Part shown: in pieces, positions 25,608 through 33,903 of the stretch
How positions within the stretch are numbered: the stretch's first letter is position 1
How the letters are laid out: the number at the start of each line of letters is the position of its first letter
Origin: Saccoglossus kowalevskii
Lineage: Eukaryota; Hemichordata; Enteropneusta; Harrimaniidae
Direction of reading: 5' to 3'
NCBI RefSeq assembly: GCF_000003605.2
Contig: NW_003150759.1
Location: 157,177 to 194,532, forward strand
DNA: 37,356 nt
The notes under the pieces: generated by a model
Told to the model about the DNA's origin: nothing
The model's database searches: none
Seen by the model: the letters and a program-made list of their open reading frames with translations, nothing else
Program-made: the position numbers and the translations under genes

Positions 25608-25728
25608 CTTCAGTTAGCATCATGTTTAGTAACTGTTATAGAATTTCTGAATCACGTAACAATTTGTAATACATTTTACCCGTGTTGCTACCTTAAGAGA
25701 AATCTCAGCAACCACTGCGGTAATTCAA

Positions 25729-25888
25729 TTGAAGCGGGAAGGTCGTCACCTGCACACGCGCGGGAGTTCCAAGCGACGATAACAACACACGCTAAAAACG
25801 TAAAGGCTCATGGGTAGATGCTTGTTTGTAAACAATGACACGCTATAGCCATCTGACGCATGCGCAGGTGACGACTCCCCCGCTTTAA
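25729..25888 (+). mobile_element. MITE family A, copy 6, inside the host-gene intron
   Basis: A full-length copy from TTGAAGCGGGAAGGTCGTCA to CCCGCTTTAA, with a short deletion in the GAATTGAGTCCC block. It ends 150 bp before the 3' splice site of the gene. Its NRF1-like motif reads TGCACACGCGCG, one base off the consensus. Confidence 0.9.
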
Positions 25889-26038
25889 GGTCTCATACTG
25901 GCTATGTCTTTTTTTTTCACTTTAATTTTGTATGATTTTTGTGTGTGTTTTTTTTTTTTTTTTTTGTATATTGTGTATTGTAAATTGCATGTAACGTTTA
26001 TATAAATATTTAATTGCTCGTTTTCTGTTTATTTACAG
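25889..26038 (+). other. 3' splice site of the last intron
   Basis: T-rich intron end with runs of T at about 25910 and 25949, then TTTTCTGTTTATTTACAG ending at 26038: a good polypyrimidine tract and AG acceptor 19 bases before the start codon. It implies at least one upstream untranslated (or differently coding) exon, so the transcribed unit extends well left of the ORF. Confidence 0.75.
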
Positions 26039-26057
26039 AAAACTCCTCTGGGAGAAG

Positions 26058-27377
26058 ATGGCATCAGAGGGTATAGAAATGGCCAACTTACCAAATCCGT
26101 CAAATACAGCGGACTCACCCGGGCGTAAATTACCCAAATGGTTCGTGGATCAAACAAACACAAACCATCAACAGGCCGCATACCTGGCTAAAATATATCG
26201 AATGAAAAACCAGCTAATACAAGAAGAACGAAGTAAAATGAAAACAGCGGTAGATCGTGTTTCCCATCGAGGAACGGCGAATAAATACAAAGCGCCACCA
26301 CCGTTAATATGGAAGCCGGGCACGGGGCCAACAGTTGCCATGACAGCAAGGGAGCGGCAGCTTGAGAAGATTCGTAGCATGCGACAGCGCCCTCCACATC
26401 CAATGCTTCATCCAATTCTGGGACAGACAGTGTTCGATTCGCCTCGGAGAGCGAGTAGCGAACCCAAACTGAAAACAGATATGGAATCAACAAGTTTGAC
26501 ATTTCCGCGAAAAAATTCATTCCTCGACGCATTTTTGAACAATAGCATGGAAGGTAACGGTTCCAGCTTTTCGCAGTTACGTTCGAGTGAAGGAAACCAC
26601 CCAGGGGTATCCTCATTAATGAAAAACATTATCCCCACGGCGAGTATACCAAATATCGGACGACGAGCTGTTAATACAAGGGAGAGAATAGGAGGGTTCA
26701 CGGTCAAGAAAGCTGAGCACCCACGCGACAAAGAACACGATTCGAAACCCAGGGGTAAACTATATAAAGTTACGGAAAGACACGGACAAAGACGATATCT
26801 GAAAGCCGATTCGGATGAGATTGACCTTTCACCCGAGACTTATCGGTTTGATCTACCGTATGAAGACAATGTGTCTCGATGGTATAGGAAAGGTGATCGC
26901 ACGTTACTGGTCCCTAACAGCACGCCTGTTTCCTTCGCTGAACTTAGAGGGCGCGAGATAGATGACGCTGTTATCAAACAAGTGAAATGGAGCAACGATT
27001 TAGTCGTCCTTCGGAGACCGAGACAATCGGGATATTTTGGTCATTCACATAGCAACGAAGATGAACTGATTGGAAAACAGCGAGAGGGTATCAAACTACC
27101 GCAAATCGCCAACAATAATAACTCTGTATTCCAACAGGAGTCATACCGTGACGCCGATAACGTCGACGCCGAGTGCCCTGTTTGTGTTGTGGAGAGGACG
27201 TCGGACGGCAGTGGTTCACCCAATAACAAAAAACACATGATACACATAGACATGCCTACGTTGGAGATGAGCGCAGCCAACAGCCCAGTGCAACCACCAA
27301 ACAAACACTCCCCACTTCCGCCACCACCAGTACAAACCAGTTCTACTGGCAAAACACTTCGGCCCAAATCAGACTGA
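26058..27377 (+). CDS. Uncharacterised basic, probably disordered protein (439 aa)
   Basis: I do not recognise the family. The frame is open for 439 codons in a window where other frames rarely pass 150, and follows a good acceptor at 26038; GAAG precedes the ATG, giving a purine-rich start context. Residues 1-24 are polar. Residues 25-68 look helical and basic (KLPKWFVDQ, then AAYLAKIYRMKNQLIQEERS). Residues 74-90 form a proline-containing KYKAPPPLIWKPGTG segment. A second basic helix follows at 97-112. RRAS at 130-133 is a PKA-type motif. Residues 230-320 mix basic and aromatic residues (KLYKVTERHGQRRYLKA, FDLPYEDNVSRWYRKGD) and could be the folded part. One CPVC motif is at 373-376, and PLPPPPVQ at 419-426 could bind SH3, WW or EVH1 domains. 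No signal peptide or membrane segment. The whole visible coding region is in one exon. A scaffold or cytoskeletal role is only a guess. Confidence 0.88.
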   Translation: MASEGIEMANLPNPSNTADSPGRKLPKWFVDQTNTNHQQAAYLAKIYRMKNQLIQEERSKMKTAVDRVSHRGTANKYKAPPPLIWKPGTGPTVAMTARERQLEKIRSMRQRPPHPMLHPILGQTVFDSPRRASSEPKLKTDMESTSLTFPRKNSFLDAFLNNSMEGNGSSFSQLRSSEGNHPGVSSLMKNIIPTASIPNIGRRAVNTRERIGGFTVKKAEHPRDKEHDSKPRGKLYKVTERHGQRRYLKADSDEIDLSPETYRFDLPYEDNVSRWYRKGDRTLLVPNSTPVSFAELRGREIDDAVIKQVKWSNDLVVLRRPRQSGYFGHSHSNEDELIGKQREGIKLPQIANNNNSVFQQESYRDADNVDAECPVCVVERTSDGSGSPNNKKHMIHIDMPTLEMSAANSPVQPPNKHSPLPPPPVQTSSTGKTLRPKSD

Positions 27378-28390
27378 TTCTAATGGCTGCCTGCAATCGA
27401 ATATGCAGTCCTTTTCCAGTTTTTTTTTTCTTCTCATCACTATTGAGCTTTTGGATTTATTTTCTTGATTTCTGTCCATATTTTTTTTATCAAAAACCTC
27501 CAGCCCCCCCCCCCCAGATTTTAAATGGCGACCCTTAAACAAACACTACACATAACGAGTCTAGTTCTCTCAAATTCCTAGCGAATTGGCTAACTGCTTG
27601 CTTGAGTTTTGACTAAACGATTGGCTTTCGAATTTCGCTGGCGCCGGTTTGTGATCGCGTCCACTCTTGGCGAGTCTATATTGCATTAGGGGACATAGAA
27701 TGTTTTTACGCATCCTCAGGTTGGTACATGTCTGGATTCCCCTGAATGATTTGAGCCCGAAAAAAATGGCCACTGTCAGCTGGCGCGATAATATTATAAA
27801 TGTGATTAATCTACCGATATTTATTATATGAGGTTAACCTTCTTGAATACTGCTTGAAACTAAATAGACAAGTTGAGAAACAGTTTCCTACAAATCAGGG
27901 AGGAAATAACAAACTTTCACACTCAAACAATCCGTTGGGGTAACATTAAGCAAGCCGCTGGAAAAATAGACCTCATTCGTCGTTTTTGTGTGGACCCGAA
28001 GAGCATAGAATACTTTCCCTGGTATATTTCAAAGCGAAATCGCCATCCAACTGTAAGACCGTCGCTGATTAGCTCCTAAAGCATGATGATCGTCCCCTAC
28101 TGTTACATAGATTCGCCTAAAGTGGGCGTGACCGCAAGACGGCGCCAGCGAGATTCGAAAGCCAACCCTTCAGTCAAAATCCAAGCAGTATGAGACTTGC
28201 TGTAAAGAAACACTGTCGTTTGGTACGTGGAAAATATCCCCAACCCGAATTTATTCACGACTGTAACATAATATTAATATTAATATTACTAATATTACTA
28301 CACTGATGTTATATTTTACTTACCACAATTCGTTTTCTGTGTGATCGCGATATCACTGTAACCTCGATGTACACTGAGTATGGGGCTCTG
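27378..28390 (+). other. Probable 3' untranslated region and downstream spacer
   Basis: The sequence after the stop is T-rich with a C12 run at 27504-27515. No AATAAA is seen in the first kilobase; the first clear one is at 28613-28618, beyond a family A copy. The 3' UTR is therefore either long or uses a variant signal. No second gene is recognised. Confidence 0.45.
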
Positions 28391-28547
28391 TTAAAGCGGG
28401 AGGATCGTCACCTGCGCACGCGCGGGAATTGAGTCCAAAGCGACGATAACAACACGCGCTAAAACCGCAAAGACTCAAGGATCAAGGTAAACAATGACAC
28501 GCTATGGCCAACTGACGCATGCGCAGGTGACGACTCCTCCGTTTTAA
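28391..28547 (+). mobile_element. MITE family A, copy 7
   Basis: Runs from TTAAAGCGGGAGGATCGTCA to CCTCCGTTTTAA with TTAA at both edges. It has a small internal deletion in the AGACGCTTGTTTGT block. TGCGCACGCGCG (28413-28424) is a perfect NRF1-type motif. Confidence 0.92.
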
Positions 28548-29114
28548 GATCAGCGTATTGAAAAACAAACTTTCGACCATCTACACGGAGATTGATTATG
28601 AATAGTTTTGATAATAAAACGAGATATGCAGACAATTTATATTTTACATAAACATGACAATTTACAGCAGTGGTGGTTGTGAACGCATTTTGAACATAAC
28701 TATGCCCGCTGTTTAATTTACTACACCAGCTATATTTCTTAATGAACAGCGCCAGCAGCGGTCTTGTATATATTAAAAACATTTTCAAGTTGATAACACA
28801 CAGAGACAATTTGTATCCCAGTGCATTAACGATCAACCTTGTACCGGCAAATATAATTTTTGACTTTTCTGTACCAAGTCGTTCTGAGTCATAATCGTCT
28901 TCTTCCATTTATTTACCATATTGTACACCTGTAATTGCATTCTTATTGTAACAAACTAACGTGGATATCCTGTGCTTTGTTATTTTGTAAGTTTTATAAT
29001 TAAACAGTATGTTTCCGATACTTGGCCAATTTACCAACTTCGCTGTATAATTGAAAAGAGTCTGTATATGTGTGGAAGGTACAGAATGGGAGTAAACGTC
29101 ATGAAAACGAATGA

Positions 29115-29217
29115 CCAATCAGCATGTGTTTCAGATAGAAGGTCGGTACGGGTTTTCTACTGTCTATGTATATATGTTGATTGGTTCTCGGTAATGGAAG
29201 AGAGACACTCTGATTGG
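29115..29217. promoter_or_regulatory. Cluster of three CCAAT boxes
   Basis: CCAAT at 29115-29119 and inverted CCAAT (ATTGG) at 29180-29184 and 29213-29217 lie within about 100 bp, each in NF-Y-like context (GACCAATCAG, TGATTGGTTC, TGATTGGTGC). Clusters like this are typical of animal promoters. No gene start can be assigned; the minus-strand frame beginning at 28908 is the nearest candidate and is weak. Confidence 0.3.
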
Positions 29218-29515
29218 TGCTTATACCTAGACTTTCTCGTAGTGACCACTCGGTACCGTAAATAAGTCAGGGTTTTAGACAACGATTTTACCTTACTCCT
29301 TTGCATATCACTCGGCAATGCCTTATTCAAATAACGCTAAAATGTTTGCGACAAAAATTCTCGCCATGAAAATCTAATTTTCAGGCTCAGATATTTCGAT
29401 TGCTAATTCAGATTAGTAATATCTATTCTGCTATGGACATACGCCCTCTATCGTTCGAAAATATTTATTGGTACCCAAGCCTTGCAAACAATAACACCCA
29501 TATTGGTAAATGTAC

Positions 29516-29545
29516 GATCATCACCTGCGCACGCGCGGCAATTGA
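29516..29545 (+). mobile_element. MITE family A, terminal fragment
   Basis: Thirty bases matching only the left terminal repeat of family A, including a perfect NRF1-type TGCGCACGCGCG at 29526-29537 and the AATTGA that follows in full copies. The rest of the element is absent. Confidence 0.65.
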
Positions 29546-30670
29546 AAAATACACCGTAATTCTCTTTAAATACAAAATATACCAGTTGAATGCATGTATT
29601 TTCGATTATAAAAAAATGGGATGTTGCCTATGTGGTCTGCAGATACTTTATGGCAGTCAGTGGTCAACAAAGTTTTTTTTCATATGACTTTTCCCAAAAA
29701 CACACAAGCCAATCAGGAAAACTTCATAAACATAGTGCAGACTTCATCTTTCAGCTTAGCACTGGGTCAAAATAAAAATAAAGTCAAAATTCACAGCGTT
29801 TCTTGCCTTTAAAACAATATTTGGATAGCTGCTGTGAATTTGTCTACGGAGACAGTGGAGTGTCTCGACCTACTGACCCCAGTCTTTCTGAAACAGGAAG
29901 TGTTGGAAGCGCTCAACTTATGAAGCAGGTCCATAACGGACAGGAACGGGGTTTTGCCCAGAGGAGATGCAATCCGATTACAATACTTAAAACAAGTGTG
30001 ATTGCGTAAAATGAAATGAGTGAGATTTTCGCAGCTTTGTGAATAAACAAGGATGTTAACAAAGCAGCAGTTTGTCTTGACAAACAATAACGTAACGAAC
30101 TCGCCCATTTACGTGGTGTCTCGAGTTATGTACGAGTATGTGATATCATCTCGCAATTCGTTTCATTCATCTCAATTCCCGCGAGATCTCCGTCGCATTT
30201 TACACTACTGACATACCATCATCTTATAAATCCCTGCTAAAATAAATGTAGGTATTAAAATAATCCATATACTGTGAATTAAAATAAAAACAACTTGGTC
30301 ACCGTCACGTAACAGCAAAAATAGTCCACTACTTCAGCAAAGTACACGGTATTATGTGCGCTGTATTCGATATTCCCTCTGCAGACAGAGACACAAATGA
30401 TTGAACATTTCGTCACGTGCCGACATCTTTTGAAGCGAACGTAGCATTCGTTAATGGCAAAGAAGCATCATTGTGGAGAAATAACCTTGATTTGTTTTGC
30501 ATTCATTTTTTTTTCACCTGATAAGAAAAATGTTATGTTCTGTGTCAACACAATATTAATACTGGCGATGGTCGTCACGCAGCGCGTGTTCGAATGTCAC
30601 CACCGCCATTTAACCAATGTATTTAGTGCTGACGATAGCAAACTAATTCAATATTTGATTCTCTGTTTCG
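29546..30670. other. Non-coding stretch, no gene seen
   Basis: AT-rich sequence with overlapping short frames; another CCAAT motif at 29709-29713. No supported gene. Confidence 0.5.
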
Positions 30671-30827
30671 TTGGAGTGGGAGGTCCGTCACCTGCGCGCG
30701 CGCTGGAATTGAGTCTCAAGCGATGATAACAACACACGCTAAAAACGCAAAGGCTCATGGGCGTATTGTTTCTGAACAATGAGACGGCCATCTGACGCAT
30801 GCGCAGGTGACGACTACCCCGTTTTAA
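30671..30827 (+). mobile_element. MITE family A, copy 8
   Basis: A near-complete copy whose left edge has decayed (TTGGAGTGGGAGGTCCGTCA) while the right end reads GACTACCCCGTTTTAA. The middle keeps AACAACACACGCTAAAAACG and GCAAAGGCTCATGGG, with a changed segment around 30764-30785. Confidence 0.9.
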
Positions 30828-31067
30828 TAGTACCCAAGTTTGGGATTCATCAAGTCCAAATATGTCTAGTATGAATTAGTTTTCTCTAACGCCAATATGC
30901 ATAAAAGTATTTATTCTATTGAGCAGCAGTTATTAAGATGAAGTCAACAACATTTTCTTGGCCAAAAATAGCATTTTCACAAAAATATTCGCTGGAATTC
31001 AAGATATAGTCACGAAAAGTTCAATTCTAATTCCGTGGTGGACATCCAAGTATCGAACCAATCGGAG

Positions 31068-31200
31068 TTAAAGGTCAGTGGTCGTCGTGCCGCGTCCTGT
31101 TCGATATGGGACTCATAGCGACGTATACAACGCGTGTAAAATACATTGTTTATTTACATGAAATTCGAACACGCGCTACGCAACGACCACCGCGCTTCAA
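31068..31200 (+). mobile_element. MITE family C, copy 2
   Basis: A 133-bp copy very close to the one at 7858-7990. It starts TTAAAGG and ends CGCGCTTCAA. Its right edge is followed directly by repeat D. Confidence 0.88.
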
Positions 31201-31367
31201 AATAGGTTTTCAAAATAACATTTTTGACCAAAAGTGACAAAATTATTTGCCAAAATTGCAAAATTAAAGATATCATTGATATAATCAAATCTAATGGGGG
31301 GCACCTAAGATACACATATACCCCAGTCTTTGTTAGTCGCAGTCAGATATATTGCCCACATTTTTGC
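31201..31367 (+). repeat. Repeat D, copy 1
   Basis: About 170 bp that recurs at 33647-33822 with high similarity: CATTTTTGACCAAAAGTG, TTATTTGCCAAAATTGC, ATATAATCAAATCTAATGG, ACACATATACCCCAGTCT, TTAGTCGCAGTCAGATATAT, ending CCCACATTTTTGC. It has no ORF and no obvious terminal repeats. In both places the end of a family C element lies on its left. Confidence 0.85.
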
Positions 31368-31826
31368 TACAGCACAACACATGTTTGATATCAAATATCA
31401 AAGAATTTGGAGTAGAGGTTTTTTAAGATGGAGATGAGAATACTGTTACCATAGCGACTTCACGTACGCACATTTGTTCACATGCCGTTGCACTATTGTT
31501 GAGAATCAACAACTTGCATGTTTAGGGTATATTACAGGAATTTGATAAATAGATTGTTTACTAATCGTATTCAGTTGTGGCAACTTTGCAACGCTTTAAC
31601 CGTGAGACACTCCCTGGTAATCACGTGACCGTGCCAACTGCAGCTATTGGCTAATCGCATGTTTACACTGCCATGATTTAGGGGAGATTTTTTAATGAAG
31701 ACTTTATAAAAGAAATAGGATATAGGGATAACGAGACGTCACATCCGCTCAATGGATGAATAAAGCTGGACTATTTGTAACGAACCAATTTATATTCCTT
31801 TGGGCGGCCGAATATGGTATAATTAC

Positions 31827-31863
31827 GTGTAAGCATAGAGGTATAATACCTCCATGGTGTAAG
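31827..31863. mobile_element. Mini-hairpin insert H4 with perfect 7-bp direct repeats
   Basis: CATAGAGGTAT (31834-31844) and ATACCTCCATG (31846-31856) pair around one base with a single A.C mismatch. GTGTAAG lies immediately on both sides (31827-31833 and 31857-31863). The stem is close to H1 (CATGGAGGT), extended by AT at the centre. Confidence 0.8.
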
Positions 31864-32143
31864 AGAGTCAAGTTCCCTGAACACAACGCTAGTGTTCACA
31901 ATAATACACCAAAATGACAAAAATATTCGAAAAAATAGAGAATTGAAGATATCGTCACAAAATGGTCAATCTTATACAGGGTCGCCCAAAGAACTTATAC
32001 AAGGGAAGCGGGCACACCGTGTGACTGCGACGACGGACAATCATCTACACCAGCAGCTCCGCCTGACAACTTTGATGACAACGGAGGTAATTACAAAAAG
32101 ATTTTTTACAAAATAGAGTTCAATCTACGCAAATGTTGAACAA

Positions 32144-32363
32144 ATGGCCGCCGAGATCTCGTTGAGAGTGAGAGAAGCATGGGAATTGTTTTTGTCGGTC
32201 GAATAATGCTCCATTCTTACCCGCCATCGCGCCAATTGTTCCAAAAATCATGGTTACATTGGCCAGGAAAACACTGGACGCGAGGATGAGAGAAAAGTAA
32301 ATACTATTTGAGAGGTGATAACTTGAACAATTGTCTCGCTTTCAACGAGATCTCGGCGGCCGT
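32144..32363. mobile_element. MITE family B, copy 3 (best preserved)
   Basis: The left end ATGGCCGCCGAGATCTCG and right end CGAGATCTCGGCGGCCGT form an almost perfect inverted repeat that extends inward to TTGA/TCAA (about 22 bp). Internal blocks GAATAATGCTCCATTCTTAC, GTTCCAAAAATCATGGTTAC and ACTATTTGAGAGG match copies 1 and 2. No ORF; about 220 bp. Confidence 0.85.
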
Positions 32364-32374
32364 TTTCTCCTAAG

Positions 32375-32417
32375 GTGTAGTCACAGTCCCTCAACTGTAG
32401 AGGGACTGTGTTGTAGT
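32375..32417. mobile_element. Mini-hairpin insert H5 with near-perfect 7-bp direct repeats
   Basis: CACAGTCCCTC (32382-32392) pairs perfectly with GAGGGACTGTG (32400-32410) around a 7-base loop. The flanks GTGTAGT (32375-32381) and TTGTAGT (32411-32417) match at 6 of 7 positions. The stem is a close relative of H3 (CACAGTCACTCT): the change from A to C in one arm is matched by T to G in the other. It lies 11 bp beyond family B copy 3. Confidence 0.75.
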
Positions 32418-32678
32418 GAAACATTTTGATACATTTTAATAATCTATATTAGATGTATTTTATTCTCCTAAGTATTTTACACAATTATTATTCGAATTGT
32501 GCACTTCGATCTCATGCAATATTCCCTCGGGTAAACACTTCTTCATCTGATGCCATATAAACAGTACTATGTTCTCGACGGTACTAGGCCTATCCTTGAA
32601 ATAAGGAACATCTCGATCGAGCTGTCTGTGGTCAAGTTCATCAATAACATTTTGCTGCAATGGAAACCAAAATAATCA

Positions 32679-32795
32679 TTAGGGAGAGTCGTCACCTGCG
32701 CATGCGTCAGATGGCAATAGCGTGTCATTGTTCACAAACAAGCGTCTATCCAGGAGTCTTTGCTTTTTTAGCGTGTGTTGTTATCGTCGCTTTAA
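32679..32795 (-). mobile_element. MITE family A, copy 9 (one terminal repeat deleted)
   Basis: A minus-strand copy from TTAGGGAGAGTCGTCACCTG to GTTATCGTCGCTTTAA. The segment between the two CGCTT motifs of full copies (TCGCTTGGGACTC... and ...CCCGCTTTAA) is missing, so about 43 bp including most of one terminal repeat was lost by joining at a 5-base direct repeat. Confidence 0.88.
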
Positions 32796-32884
32796 CGAAA
32801 CAGAGAACGTATTACAACAGAAAAGTATTAATGATGGGATCAAATATTGAAATAGTTTGCTATGGTCAGCACTAAACACATTGG

Positions 32885-33004
32885 TTAAAAAGCGGTGGTC
32901 GTCGCGCCGCGTCTGTTTGATATGGGACTCATAGCGACGTACACAACGCGTGTAAAATACATTGTTTATTTACATGAAATTCCAACAAGCGTGACGACCA
33001 CCGG
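32885..33004 (+). mobile_element. MITE family C, copy 3
   Basis: Runs from TTAAAAAGCGGTGGTCGTCG to CGTGACGACCACCGGC. The left end is the best preserved in the window and shows that the full terminal repeat is AAGCGGTGGTCGTCG, pairing with CGACGACCACCGC. The right end has a small deletion (CAACAAGCG for CGAACACGCGC...). Confidence 0.85.
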
Positions 33005-33544
33005 CAGTATTAATATTGTGTTGACACAGAACATAACATGTTTTGTTGTTTGTTGACGAATACATTGAACTATGATTTACCATGAACCAAATCTTTGTTC
33101 CTGCAGCACCTAGGTGGGTATTTATTCGATGAATTAATGTAGTTATTTAGTACGTATGTGTACTAGTTAGTTTGATTCGTACCGATACAATAACTCTCAG
33201 TGCGAATTAGAATTTTTTTCATTTTCTATCCAACGAATACTGTTTATATTGAAATAAATGTAGTCAGAATTTGTTATTTCCTCTTTTAAATTTTAATGAC
33301 GTGAGCCACAATAAGATTTTCCACGTTTCACATACCTTAATTAATTTCTTTAAGTCCAACAGATCTATGATATAACCAGTGGTAGGTTCAACCTTTTGAG
33401 AAATTATAAAATATCAAAATACAACGTTTCGTCAAAGTAGAATAAGTTTTAGTCTGTCTGTTGAGATGGCACAAAGATGAATATATATCTTCTCTAACAC
33501 TAATGGTTAACTAGGAACAGGGGAATGTTTTTCACACGTGATTC
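33005..33544. other. Non-coding stretch, no gene seen
   Basis: AT-rich spacer without a supported gene or named repeat. Confidence 0.5.
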
Positions 33545-33625
33545 CCGTTACTTCGGAGATACAGTAATTCCTTATTACATATGAAGATATTTTATGACCC
33601 ACTGATGTTACACGTAGTTCTATGC
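33545..33625 (+). repeat. 81-bp direct repeat R, left copy
   Basis: An 81-bp unit starting CCGTTACTTCGGAGATACAG and ending GTAGTTCTATGC. It recurs at 33823-33903 with two differences by eye. The two copies bracket a 197-bp segment made of a family C end plus repeat D. Confidence 0.9.
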
Positions 33626-33822
33626 GCGACGACCACCGCGCTTCAAGGTTTTCAAAAGAAATCGGCAATAACATTTTTGACCAAAAGTGCCAAAATTATT
33701 TGCCAAAATTGCAAAATTGAAGATATCATTATGATATAATCAAATCTAATGGGGGACCACCTAAGATACACATATACCCCAGTCTATGTTAGTCGCAGTC
33801 AGATATATTGCCCACATTTTTG
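33626..33822 (+). repeat. C-end plus repeat D segment between the 81-bp direct repeats
   Basis: The first 21 bases (33626-33646) are the right terminus of family C (GCGACGACCACCGCGCTTCAA). The rest is the second copy of repeat D. The order, C end then D, is the same as at 31182-31367. Compared with that copy there is a small insertion (GAAATCGGC) near its start and a few substitutions. Confidence 0.85.
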
Positions 33823-33903
33823 CCGTTACTTCGGAGTTACAGTAACTCCTTATTACATATGAAGATATTTTATGACCCACTGATGTTACACGTAGTTCTA
33901 TGC
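33823..33903 (+). repeat. 81-bp direct repeat R, right copy
   Basis: The second copy of the unit at 33545-33625. Here the palindrome GGAGTTACAGTAACTCC (33833-33849) is perfect, whereas the left copy has two changes in it (GGAGATACAGTAATTCC). Confidence 0.9.

Noticed and set aside
25729-25888. piggyBac assignment of family A from its TTAA flanks
   Set aside because: piggyBac ends normally begin CCY; these begin AGCGG, and TA plus TTAA preference fits as well, so the superfamily is left open.
28459-28908. 149-codon minus-strand open frame as a full gene
   Set aside because: Its C-terminal part is the MITE at 28391-28547 and the middle looks like translated AT-rich non-coding DNA; only the first 20 codons were kept as a weak possibility.
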